A DNA stretch of 64,000 nt, taken from assembly GCA_021014325.1 (NCBI GenBank), contig CM037472.1, forward strand, positions 6,324,001 through 6,388,000, written 5' to 3'. A program made the position numbers and the translations under genes. The DNA is from Plazaster borealis. Taxonomy: Eukaryota > Echinodermata > Asteroidea > Forcipulatida > Labidiasteridae. Shown here piece by piece: positions 49,901-59,844 of the stretch; the stretch's first letter is position 1; the number at the start of each line of letters is the position of its first letter. The notes under the pieces were generated by a model. The model did no database searches, was not told where the DNA came from, and saw only the letters and a program-made list of their open reading frames with translations.

Positions 49901-51143
49901 GATGTTCAGTTGTGACAAGCCTAAAAGGCAACATTACATTAGTGACTTGTTAATAAATAAAGTAAAGTAATATAAAGGGGTGGGCGGGGGCAAGGGAAGC
50001 AGGTACATTGTCACGGCTATAGTACCCTATGAATTTTTTTCCAGGCCTGCATGTGTTGCAGAGATAAGGGTTTTGTCGCCAAGCTATGTGGAAGACGAAG
50101 GACTTGGGGATGTGGACAATCTGGAAGCTGATTGGGGAGAATTGAAACTTACACCCAATCGAGTTAACTTCCACACTATCAACAAATTGGCATTGGCTCA
50201 CAAGTAAGATGAATTCATTAGTAATGAGGCAATATCTCCTCTGAAAACAAACAATTTGAAGAAGAAAAAAATTGTAAAAAAATCTTTCATCGCCAGAATA
50301 AATTGAGGCTAAGCAAAGTTTGCATAATGTCTTGACGATGGCATTATTTTTCTCACATTATTTCCGTCGATAGACTCTGACTCTTTGTAATTTGATCTGC
50401 AATCCCGTTTGACCTCATCAATGGCAATATTAAGTGCGGGTGCTGTTTCCAGCTTGATATTACCTGACCAATCAGGGGAAAAAACCCACAATTTGCTTAC
50501 GGGATACTGTCAGAATGTTTTATGGTCAATCTTTTGATGATGTTGTTGGGGCACTTCTTCAGCTTGTGACATCGTGATCAGCCAAGGGACTTGTTCCTGT
50601 TTTGCCCTTTACCTTTTTTCTCTTCTGTTCAGTGTTCTTGTTAAACGTTCACCAACATAAACTGTTAACAATAATTATGAATAGAAAGGAGAATGAAAAA
50701 GAAAGGGAAAATGCTTAATGTTTTGAAAAATAAAACCTTGTGTGTTGTTCCCCTCGTTCTTACATTTAAGGTGTTTGCGGGGCACGTGGCTTCTTTTTTA
50801 CAAACCGAGCGAAAGAGAAAAACAGGATGAGGAATGGGTGAAAATTGCCCGAGCAACAGCGGACGGTAAGCTCGGTATGTTCGCTAAAGTGTCGGTTAAA
50901 AAGTGGGGTGGAAATGACTTTGTTTGCGTCTACACCAAGAATTTCACCAACAAGGAAGAGATAATGGATCTGGAAGGGAAGATTCGTCATCTTGGTGTGA
51001 AGGGTCAGATGGCCTTTAAGCCCAGCGTCTACAGCGTACTAAAAGTGTATGCAAACAACGAATGGTCCTTGAAAATGGGCATCTATACATCACAGTGGGA
51101 TCCGGTCGGAAACATTTCAGTAATACAAGACAAAACGGAGTAA
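46913..51143 (+). CDS. UPF0696/C11orf68-family (DUF1917) protein, 4 exons proposed
   Basis: Exons 49396-49594, 50045-50203 and 50771-51143 (TAA stop) are firm, with GT-AG borders and agreeing phases. The last exon encodes the family core: GTWLLFYKP, WVKIARATADGKLGMFAKVS, FVCVYTKNFTN, and FKPSVYSVLKVYANNEWSL. These match the human C11orf68/BLES03 protein as I remember it. A 22-nt first exon at 46913-46934 (ATG in AAAATGG context, donor GAAG|GTACGA) is proposed. Its phase 1 end fits the exon 2 start and gives 250 residues, close to the family length. Without it, translation could begin at the internal ATG at 49437 (229 residues). The family has an eIF4E-like fold by published structure, and its molecular function is unknown. 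It is probably cytosolic: no signal peptide or membrane segment is visible. Exons 2-4 confidence is about 0.9 and exon 1 about 0.5. Confidence 0.85.
46935..49395. other. intron 1 of the C11orf68-like gene
   Basis: Apart from the telomere-type repeat, it contains a GC-rich patch at about 47150-47270 with GCGGAGCTACAGCTCTGCGG, and a possible alternative exon end with a strong donor at 48387 (TTTGAAG|GTGAGC). The frame of that segment has an in-frame TAA just upstream, so it could only be non-coding leader. A fragment of the MITE family 1 body is at about 48812-48842. Confidence 0.45.
47643..47677. repeat. interstitial telomere-type repeat (CCCTAA)n
   Basis: Nearly six tandem CCCTAA hexamers lie inside intron 1 of the C11orf68-like gene. 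They are flanked by related motifs on both sides (TGTTCCGACAACCCTGG on the left; GGGGTGTCGGAAYA repeated two to three times on the right), which suggests they belong to a larger inserted element. Confidence 0.85.
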
Positions 51144-51198
51144 CATTTTAAACTATGAAGAAACCCCAAAACTGATTGCAGCTTTTATTATATACACA

Positions 51199-51204
51199 AA
51201 TAAA
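51199..51204 (+). terminator. polyadenylation signal AATAAA
   Basis: The canonical hexamer lies 56 bp after the stop codon of the C11orf68-like gene. The short 3' UTR is plausible. Confidence 0.6.
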
Positions 51205-52860
51205 AGTATATGTTTATGACATAAATGAGAATCAATTTGAGAGAGATAGTTTGCTTTTACGTAGAACAACGTTGCTTGTTTTAGTTGAGACGAGATAAAG
51301 ATGCTACAGCAACTAGTTTTTTTTGCTTACCAGAAACAAGTTTTCGTTGCAATTTTTATGACCACTTCCCGTCATTTTTTCTTAATAGATTTGTGAATAA
51401 TTTCTCTTCAAGCAGCTGTATGAAATTAGGATCTCATTTTGTTTTTGTTTTTCAATAGAATGCTTCTATTATGCATAACAAACTTTCACATTCATACAAG
51501 AACATTTGACACCAAACAGATGGGACGATTGTCACTGTGGTCAAGTGCTTAGACTGCAGGACTTGCAATCACATGGTTGTGGGTTCCAATCTGGTCAAGC
51601 TAACCGCTGATTTCACATTGACTATAGAATAAGTATTGTATTCTGATAGTTATTGAATCACAATTTATTTATTTTTGCAATTTATACTCATAGACCAATG
51701 TTTGTATGAGAAAGATTGGCTGATGCCAGCTTTGCGTTTATATCCCCTTGTGGGAGCTTTACCGAGTTCACTCGTTGGGAATAATATCTTAACAAACAAA
51801 CCAGAAAAAAATGATCAGCGAACAAATTTACTAGCAAGATGATATGGATAACAAAAAATCCTAAACGTGTAAGTCAAAACAAAGGCATGGACTTTTCCTC
51901 TTCAGTCTTTACACTTGACAGTGTATTTGTAATGATACCGGTATTATTTGTAACCCACAATATGACAGGTTTTACGGTGTTTTCCTTAAAATTCCATTCG
52001 TGCTTGCATGTTTGGAGAAGGGAATAATATTGCTGGTCATTTTTTAGCTGCCTGGCTGTATATAGAATAAGACAAATAATTACATTTGACGCAGAATCGC
52101 AAACAATCTTTCGCATAAAATGAAATTTAAACAGACAACAAAATTAAGCTTGCACAGCTGATATTGGACATTTCATGATGTGTTACAACATTGGCTGGTA
52201 TAGTTTATCTTTCTGACCAGTTTCTTACAAGCAGTTAATTTTGATTTTGGTTTAAGGGCAAAGAGAGTGGCTTTAGAACATTTTAGGAAAACAAAGTAAG
52301 AACCTTCTAAGTTGTGTAATTATGGTGTATTTTTTAAGCCATGAAGAATTCCAGAAGAAAAGTTATTTCAGATAGTAAACTAACAAAGCTATGACATCAC
52401 ATGTTTACAAAAGAGCCACAGGGCATGGACTTCCTGCAGGCACGATTTGTATACATTTCTATGAAAGAAAAAATTAAAACTTATATTTGATGGAGCGATT
52501 GCACTGTCTGATTTCATCAACCTTTATTATGAAACAAGGGGGCACATCACAAATACTTGTTTTTCCATTGTTACTATTTTAACTCTTGAATAGGTATACA
52601 TTATGACTCAAAATGTAAATTTCCCATATGACCAGTGTAGTATCTCGGCAAGGTCACTGTTTTTGTAAAAAAGGCCAGTAAAGGGGTTACATGGTCTATA
52701 GTTTCCGATAAAAGTTTGTATTTAAAGTGTCACTAGAGCGATTTTTTTGAGGTTCCCTTTTCCAATAAAACTGAAGAATGATACTTCATTATGTCACATA
52801 AAACAAATAAAAAAAAATTGTCATTTTGGTCATGCCTAAACAACGATTTTTACAGCCCCA
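51205..52860. other. intergenic DNA
   Basis: AT-rich, no coding frame supported. At about 51530-51600 a tRNA-like piece (GTGGTCAAGTGCTTAGACTG; GTTGTGGGTTCCAATC) looks like the decayed head of another tRNA-derived SINE. Its B box is GGTTCCAATCT, and no intact tRNA can be closed. Confidence 0.4.
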
Positions 52861-53061
52861 TTTTTTGCACTCGCCACTCCGAATCGCGAAAAGAGCCTCT
52901 GTGCCTCCCCATTCCGCGCCCAACTGCGTGACGTCACCGGGTGGATTGGTCTTTTTTGTTGACACGCACTAACAGCGTCCCACACTGCGTGAACGAAGCA
53001 ATTTTTTTCCCTGCGCTCAAGCTTGTTTCGCGAATTCTCGCCCAAATTTCACCATTGCTGA
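52861..53061 (+). promoter_or_regulatory. GC-rich promoter-like segment with a CRE
   Basis: Between AT-rich flanks this 200-bp stretch is CpG-rich. It contains the palindromic cAMP-response element TGACGTCA at 52929-52936. It lies directly upstream of the first exon of the P2RX7C-domain gene copy, so it is probably that gene's promoter and 5' leader. No TATA box is evident. Confidence 0.5.
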
Positions 53062-54940
53062 AAGGAAGATAACAGTGTAACCGAGGAAGTCGTTCATGGT
53101 GACAGTGGCGACAGTGGCCGTAATTCTGCTATTGATTCCAGCAGTTTCAGTTCGCCAGATGACGAAGTCGAAGACCAGGATGAGGAAATCCGTGGTGCAG
53201 AACCCTACCGGTTCGAGCCACTCGCTCCGGTAGGCCAAGGTGGAGATGACGACGAAGTCGACCCTGAACAGGACACAATCGGCATTTAAACACCGACATG
53301 GTGAGTTGTTTATCAAGATAAAAGGGGATCATAATACACCTGTACATGCCTGGTCTATATTTATACGTGAAATATTTCTCATTGCCCGGTACGGTGAATA
53401 TGAAGTTCGCCGATTGACTACGACTAGTTTGTACAATAATAGTGTACATGTACACGTACATGTACACGTACATGTACACGTACATGTACACACATTATTG
53501 CCATGCATATTTCCAAAACAGGGACTACAGTGTGTGTTGTACATGTATGTACAATTTACTCGTACATGTACATGTACGTAGATAGTCGTGTACAGAGAGA
53601 ACATGTACAATAAGTCTAGTTGTAAATTGTGTATGGTTCATGTTTGTGTAATTCCTTTACCTATTTAAAAAAAAAAAATTGAAATAAAAGAGATGGAGAA
53701 ATATGTTTTGAGTTGGGTTGGATGTGGTGGACCTAGAGTGATGTCTAATAAATTGTCAGGCTTCATTCAAAAATCAAACATGGTTCTAATGTCATTAATC
53801 CAGGTTGGTATTTCAATCCCGGATTGTGCGAAAAAAACTTGTATATCCTGAATTACCTCTAATCTCACCCAGCATTCTTATCCAGTTCGATATTTAAATT
53901 TGGTGCACGCTACCCCATGGTAGTTCAACAATAACAGTAATTTCGGATAAATGTTGTGACACACTCATACACCCCAACAAAATTATAAAAGGGAACCCCC
54001 CACCCCAAAGAAAGAATAAATAAAAATAATAATAATAATAACATTAAAATAAATAAATAAAAAGAAAGACAAAAAAGACACTAGACTGAAAGACAACGTT
54101 AAATTAATTGTTTCCGCTCCACCCCCCCCCCAATTATTTTCAGGTGTAGTTGTGGACATTGCGTCATGCAACCTGTCATATCGAACTGCATTTGCTGTAA
54201 AGAGGTTGATGCAGTTAGCACAAAAATGACAGATTTGGGGATTGACCTGAATCTTCCGGACCAATGTTTTAGCCAGCATGAATGGTTTGAAGCGTGCTCC
54301 TCCAGCAGTTCTCCAGACAGCACATTTGCAGTACCAAGCTCCATATGGGAGAAGGGGTGTACAGGGACCGGTTGACCAGTAAGTAGTGTTTCAAGACAAA
54401 AGTGAATTTATATTTAAAACTTTGAACTGTTTAATATTACCCATATTGTACATTGAAATAAAGTTCAACAAAAGACATTGTTTTTTTGTCATTCCACCTG
54501 CACATAGTTAAAGTACACTCATGTACACTGCACATTAAATAGAACATAGAATCATATCAGAAAAAACCCATTACACAACTGAACTCGACAGAAACTTACA
54601 ACTTTCCTTCCATTTTAGAATTATATTGTTTGTATATGGTCAACAAGATTACATGTAACAGTACAAGGCAGATCTGTTATAATAAACGGCTATACTTTAT
54701 ACTGTATGAACTAGTAAATTCACAAGTTTCCTCACTTAGTACTTATTTGTTCCATTTATTAATTTCTCATTTATCTCCAGGAAATATCAACATGATCGTC
54801 AAGTCGTAAGATGGTGTTGGGGATATTTGGGAACATTCAACCGGGTTCAACTCCCATCCTGTGTAACGAATACTATCCGACGGACATACCCAAACCCAGA
54901 TGGTACATACAAAGGCTTCAGCTATCCCGCACTGGATTAA
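53062..54940 (+). pseudogene. P2RX7 C-terminal-domain gene copy, three exons, disrupted
   Basis: Exon 1 (open from 53062, donor ATG|GTGAGT after 53300) encodes an acidic Ser/Asp-rich stretch ending in RGAEPYRFEPLA, typical of the N-terminal part of these proteins. Exon 2 (54144-54378) begins with the zinc-site pattern WCSCGHC (W spans the junction), then CICCKE. Exon 3 (54781-54940, TAA stop) encodes VVRWCWGYLG and RVQLPSCVTNTIR, the hallmark of the P2RX7 intracellular C-terminal domain found alone in many invertebrate proteins. The phases fit at both junctions. Breaks: a TAA at 53287-53289, four codons before the donor; a +1 frame change between about 54297 and 54307; and no in-frame ATG in exon 1 after the TGA at 53059-53061. 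An AATAAA is at 55025-55030. The family's function as stand-alone proteins is unclear; the P2X7 C-terminus binds zinc and guanine nucleotides. Sequencing errors could mimic the breaks. Confidence 0.78.
53442..53585. repeat. palindromic ACACGTACATGT microsatellite
   Basis: Tandem 12-bp units (GTACATGTACAC) lie at about 53442-53492, with a smaller patch of CGTACATGTACATGTACG at about 53560-53580. Both are in intron 1 of the P2RX7C-domain copy. The units are self-complementary. Confidence 0.8.
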
Positions 54941-55024
54941 CATTCGTTTTTGTGTCTGCACTTTTCATGTACAATATATTTTTGATGTTAAATTTCACTT
55001 TAGACATGCTGATTTGAAGAAAAA

Positions 55025-55030
55025 AATAAA
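55025..55030 (+). terminator. polyadenylation signal AATAAA
   Basis: The hexamer lies 85 bp after the stop codon of exon 3 of the P2RX7C-domain copy. Confidence 0.5.
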
Positions 55031-55792
55031 GGAACTGCCAAGCTAACAGAAAATTGCAAGAAGGCAGTGTTTTCACATTTTTATGGCACTTTAAAGGAAG
55101 AGATGTTGCATGCCTTTATTGACAATCAAACTTGTAAGAGTGAAACTCCACATAACAGTACACATGCTGCCTATTAAGGAAATAACAATACATGTACATG
55201 TACATTGACAATAAACATGATGAAGAATTTGTGATAAATTTATTTATCATAATAGTTGTGTGTAAGTAAACACAGGAAATTGTTGGGCTGTTTTTATTGC
55301 TTTGTTAAGAATTATTCCCTGTGTAACATTTTCTAAACTTTCATTCATCATGAAACATACTGTGGTGCATTGTGATCATATCATATCGTTAGTCTTACAC
55401 CCCTACTTGGTATGGAATTTAATCAAACAGCATGTTATTTACAGAGGTAGCAATTAACTTGAATTTGTGTTAGCCCACAGGGCTAGTCATGTCCACATTT
55501 TGTAATTACATGTGTCGTGCACAAAAAGTGTTTTATTTTCAAGATTTACATATTTAAATTATTGAAATACACCACAGAATTTGTTAGTTATGAATTTCGA
55601 AAGAAACATTGACTATAGCAGGACTTCAAAGACAACAAATCAGTAGACCGAGAAACAAAAGTTGTTGAGCATTATCATGTCCTTCCTGAGATACTGAATT
55701 TTTTTGCATTATTATAATGCATTTTATTCACTAGCCCATTGGCCTACCAAATGCCCATCAGCTGCTGGCTATGCTCGTAAAACCATTAGCCT
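55031..55792. other. intergenic DNA between the P2RX7C copy and the retroelement
   Basis: AT-rich, no frame or repeat recognised. The last bases (AAAACCATTAGCCT) abut the end of the element's B2 repeat. Confidence 0.4.
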
Positions 55793-56355
55793 ATTACTGG
55801 GCACCACGCCCGAAGTAATTAATTGGCAAACAATTGCCAAACCACAAATTGGCACACCTGGCATCTTTTAACCAACACGTGTCACAACCATTGATGGGCA
55901 CCACGCCCATATTAATTATTTGGCAAACAATTGCCAAACTACAAATTGGCACACCTGGCATCTTTTGACCCAACCATTGATGAGCACCACGCCCATATTA
56001 ACTATTTGGCAAACAAGTGCCAAACCACAACTTGGCACACCTGGCATCTGTTGAAATGGCACACCTGGCGGAATGCAATGAAACAATTATTCAAATTATA
56101 CAAAGAGTTTAACCCATCAATAAATTAAGTTGTGAAGTTCCACCTTGGCACATGCGGTCGGAATTAGCCCCTGTGGTACATCAGAGCGCTAACACAACTT
56201 ATTGTTACAATATTTGATCTTACTATAAAGAAGGGGTGTGTAAGCTTATTGAACAAAGAGGTGTTCAAAGTTGAAGAAATAGTTGGACAAAGTAGATTTA
56301 CTTGCAACTATAACCCCCAAACTCAAAAAACTGTGTGAATCCCGTAAACACGCCA
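55793..56355 (-). repeat. B2 split direct repeat (3' terminal)
   Basis: Same sequence as B1 (57088-57810) from ATTACTGGGCACCACGCCCG to TCCCGTAAACACGCCA. It contains three internal tandem units of about 85-100 bp (GGCACACCTGGCATCT cores), two fewer than B1, and has a 14-bp insertion (AAATAGTTGGACAA) that B1 lacks. Confidence 0.9.
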
Positions 56356-56412
56356 CACTCAACGGCAAATATAATTAGTTCACTGGCAACACATTAGGGC
56401 GGGAGTGGTGGG

Positions 56413-56847
56413 AAATTAATAAAATTATGTATCCAGAAAATTAAAATTGCCCGTTCACATTGAAAGGCAGTGACAAAGTGACCTTGAATAAAAAGGACAG
56501 CCCAACCCGCGCTCATGATAGCGTCCCTAACAACGCAAGATAGAATCCCTTGGCTAAATGATGTCACACCCACCCTATTGGCTAACTGTATACCAAACAA
56601 CATTCTATAATTAAGAGGACTGTAAAACAAAGCAATGTAAACAGTTTGCCCGCGAAAACATAATTACCTAAGTTGACCAAAATTAATACACGTATACACG
56701 GCATCCCCGCATGGTCAATACCCCTTAAGCTTGTACAATTTTATCCGCACTGGGCAGCATACTTGTACATGCACATAGCGTGCATGTATAAACAAATACA
56801 CATTCGCCCTGTGTATAAAGCATTTTATCATTGATGGATAAAATGTG
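56413..56847 (-). repeat. A2 split direct repeat (internal)
   Basis: 435 bp from AAATTAATAAAATTATGTAT to GATGGATAAAATGTG. By eye it is identical to A1 (62662-63092) except for four extra bases (GCTA) after CCCTATTG. Confidence 0.92.
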
Positions 56848-57087
56848 TTATGCACAGATTTGAATAAAACAAGCAGACAAATTATCATTTGATTGATTGT
56901 CACAGCCTCCGAAAACTGTTTTTATTTCCAAAACAAAATTGTGGAGGATGCCGAAAAACATATGGCTATCCATTCTCACACAAAAAAGGGCTTGGGATCC
57001 ACCTGACCCCCACCATTGTTGGGCGTACAACACACCCAACAAATTTGGCCAACATGGCTTCTTTTCAATGTACACGTGACCTCAACC

Positions 57088-57810
57088 ATTACTGGGCACC
57101 ACGCCCGAAGTAATTAATTGGCAAACAATTGCCAAACCACAAATTGGCACACCTGGCATCTTTTAACCAACACGTGACACAACCATTGATGGGCACCACG
57201 CCCATATTAATTATTTGGCAAACAATTGCCAAACTACAAATTGGCACACCTGGCATCTTTTGACCCAACCATTGATGATGGGCACCACGCCCATATTAAT
57301 TATTTGGCAAACAAATGCCAACCCACAAATTTGGCACACCTGGCATCTTTTGACCCAACTATTGATGAGCACCACGCCCATATTAACTATTTGGCAAACA
57401 AGTGCCAAACCACAACTTGGCACACCTGGCATCTTTTGACCCAACCATTGATGAGCACCACGCCCATATTAATTATCTGGTAAACAAGTGCCAAACCACA
57501 ACTTGGCACACCTGGCATCTGTTGAAATGGCACACCTGGCGGAATGCAATGAAACAATTATTCAAATTATACAAAGAGTTTAACCCATCAATCAATTAAG
57601 TTGTGAAGTTCCACCTTGGCACATGCGGTCGGAATTAGCCCCTGTGGCACATCAGAGCGCTAACACAACTTATTGTTACAATATTTGATCTTACTATAAA
57701 GAAGGGGTGTGTAAGCTTATTGAACAAAGAGGTGTTCAAAGTTGAAGTAGATTTACTTGCAACTATAACCCCCAAACTCAAAAAACTGTGTGAATCCCGT
57801 AAACACGCCA
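57088..57810 (-). repeat. B1 split direct repeat (internal)
   Basis: 723 bp with five internal tandem units. Outside the tandem block it is nearly identical to B2. Small reading frames inside it (on both strands) are only translations of the repeated unit. Confidence 0.9.
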
Positions 57811-57840
57811 AACGCGCTAGGCGCGTCCCACAGGGAGAGC

Positions 57841-57841
<1 letters not shown>

Positions 57842-57876
<35 letters not shown>
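57842..57876 (-). repeat. 35-bp poly-A (minus strand) at the end of the hydrolase ORF
   Basis: A T run of about 35 bases on the plus strand starts at the TAA stop of the SGNH frame and ends about 30 bp before B1. It may be a slippage-prone tract or the trace of a captured polyadenylated end. Confidence 0.8.
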
Positions 57877-57879
<3 letters not shown>

Positions 57880-58428
57880 CACGGAAAAAACGCAAGAACG
57901 TAAGTTGTCACGAAACAATTGTGTACCCAACGGAGACAAATGTACGCCATCAAAACGATACAGGTGCGTTGCAGACCAAGCAAATTGGGGATGATGCAAG
58001 CAGTGAGCGCCCAACCTAACACATTGTGATTTTGCCCAGCGATTAATTGATCGCCGTTTCCGTTCAACAGCGGGTTGTGACTTTGCCCCAAAATAAAACA
58101 CCCGTGAGAGTATGTCCGACCACACCACCGTGGAGGAGGGAAACCGAGAAACATAAGTTTGCAATGCAACGGAAATACGCTGTCGCATACAAAATTCATC
58201 CACGTCAATGAGATCGTTGGTACCAATGTGAAAAATTATAACTGCGGGAGTTGACCCACGACATGCCCGCAACAAAGCTTCCAAATCGCACATGTGCGCC
58301 CCACTTTTCCCCTTCCAGACCACGTGACGAGGAAGCTCAATGGAACCTGCTGCCCAACGGACGATGGAGTCGCCAATAATCCAAACAGGACCTATTGATA
58401 AGTCACAGAAAATAAGGGAATTGGTATA
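57874..58428 (-). CDS. SGNH-family hydrolase domain of the retroelement
   Basis: The frame is open from the TAG at 58429-58431 to the TAA at 57874-57876, about 184 codons. Block I is VWIIGDSIVRW (catalytic Ser at 58366-58368), block III is IIFHIGTNDL and block V is FDGVHLSPLG, so the Ser, Asn, Asp and His of an SGNH (GDSL-like) esterase are all present. No ATG precedes the GDS motif. A good 3' splice site (CTTATTTTCTGTGACTTATC then AATAG|GTCCTG) lies just before it, so the domain may be reached by splicing. It sits directly downstream of the recombinase, whose stop is 4 nt upstream of the TAG. Substrate and role are unknown; a deacetylase or esterase acting on host glycans or lipids is only a guess. 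Confidence 0.85.
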
Positions 58429-58432
58429 CTAA

Positions 58433-59350
58433 TTATTCCTGGTGGTCCGTAACGGACGTGCACGGAATTTCACAACTAGGTATAGGGCGAATGTAAGTAG
58501 CTACCGCATTAGAACGCCACCTGCCCATACTACGAACCTGATCACAAGGAACGCCTCTGCTAACCGCTGAGGACGCCGCTCCAATACGAAAGGAATGAGC
58601 ACTGATGTGCTCACAAGGCAAATCCGCAAACTTGAGGGATTTTTTCAAAACTGCATTGAATTGAAAACGAGTGAGTGGAGTGCAATCGAAATGACAAAAG
58701 AGAGGGCCGGCAATGGAAGGTCTCACAGAAAGAAACTCCCTTAATGCTTGTACAGGGCAAATTTCTCCGTTAGCCGATTGCACCAAACGAATGACCTGCG
58801 GGGGGCCGCACTGATTATTTTTGGCATGCTTGAAAGAAAAAAGGAACGACTGTCCTCCGCCTTCCGCCTTACAAAACTGTACATCAGCAACTGACAATAC
58901 CGAAGGTTGGATGCGATGACGAGAGTCCGCCGCCAGCTCGCCTACCCTCATAAAACCAAAAATTGCACAAACAAAAACTGCTTTAAATAAACAAGTTTCA
59001 AACACAGAAGTACAGACTGCAGGAAGTGAATGAGTGACTTACAATAACATAGGAATGGACATTGGCAAACGTGTGTCCGATAAAGGACGCAATCGACTAC
59101 ACCCTTCAAGTAATTTAGACACCAAGAAATCATTCGTAGGGTCAGCCCACCCTTGTAACTTGTGATAAAACCCCACAGCAGAGATATAAGTTGTTATTGT
59201 GGATGGAGCAAACTTGTGCAAGGATAGCCAAGCTACAAACCGTTGAATGACGTCAGCCGACACCGGACCGTCCAAAACAGGTCCCTGTTCCAAAAACTGA
59301 CAAAACTTATTCCAGCCTGCAGCATACGTTTTATGTGTATTTGAGGCCAT
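58433..59350 (-). CDS. tyrosine recombinase, interrupted by one TAA
   Basis: ATG at 59350-59348. The N-terminal SAM-like core-binding domain (KTYAAGWNKFCQFLEQ; STITTYISAVGFYHKLQG) is followed by the catalytic domain. The catalytic set is visible: FMRVGEL (first Arg), HSFRIGAAS (His-x-x-Arg), GRW and a Tyr in ATYIRP. It mediates integration of the circular DNA intermediate. An in-frame TAA at 59039-59041 divides it into a 103-codon and a roughly 200-codon part; the reading frame does not change across it, and the family sequence continues right after (LPAVCTSVFETCLFKA). The gap to the RNase H stop upstream is about 30 nt. Confidence 0.9.
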
Positions 59351-59382
59351 TGCAGCTCTGAAAATCCTATCAATTTCATCAT

Positions 59383-59844
59383 CTAAAGATCTAGAGGTAG
59401 GTCTGGCAACGGCGTCATGACTGCATCTGCCTGAGGAGCCGCTGCGCGGAAGCGTGTTTCCTGAAAACGTGACAGAGAATCAGCAATTACATTAAAAACC
59501 CCTGGCACATGCGTAGCCTTAAAACGAATATTAAACCTAAGACATGCAAGAACTAATGTGCGGATGAGATGCATCATTTGGGGACAATGAGAAGATTGCT
59601 TGTTGATAATGTGCACCACCGCCGCATTATCAGTGTGGAACAATACTTTGCGATTAGCAAGCAGGGGAGCCCAACACTTGAGCGCCACAACAATAGGGAA
59701 CAATTCCAAAAACGCAATTGATGGAGGATTGCACAACAAAGAGTTAGGCCAACGCCCTTGAACCCAGTGGCCCTGAAAGTAAGCGCCAAAACCAATGCTA
59801 CCCGCGGCGTCGGTAAACAAGTCTAACGCCGGGGTGATTCCCAT
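59383..59844 (-). CDS. RNase H domain of the retroelement
   Basis: DIRS/Ngaro-type RNase H with its acidic residues in LDLFTDAAGSIGFGAYF, LELFPIVVALK, LFHTDNAAVVHIINKQ and IADSLSR. It degrades the RNA strand of the RNA:DNA hybrid during cDNA synthesis. It is normally fused to the reverse transcriptase. Here it is in the -1 frame relative to RT, with an overlap of about 22 nt beginning at an ATG. The TGA before this ATG confines any shift to the overlap. Confidence 0.9.
   Translation of the reverse strand: MGITPALDLFTDAAGSIGFGAYFQGHWVQGRWPNSLLCNPPSIAFLELFPIVVALKCWAPLLANRKVLFHTDNAAVVHIINKQSSHCPQMMHLIRTLVLACLRFNIRFKATHVPGVFNVIADSLSRFQETRFRAAAPQADAVMTPLPDLPLDL

Noticed and set aside
53147..53610. 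Met/Tyr/Val- and Thr/Cys-rich frames on the minus strand
   Set aside because: They are translations of the palindromic GTACATGTACAC microsatellite.
57215..57599. Repetitive HLASFDPTIDEHHAHINYLA-type frames on the plus strand
   Set aside because: They come from the tandem units inside the B1 repeat of the retroelement and are out of keeping with its coding strand.
59015..59041. A 26-nt stretch in the recombinase frame that begins GTAAGT and ends CTGCAG like a tiny intron over the TAA
   Set aside because: It is too short for a spliceosomal intron, and removing it would shift the frame into a stop. The family sequence continues in the unspliced frame, so a simple in-frame stop is the better reading.
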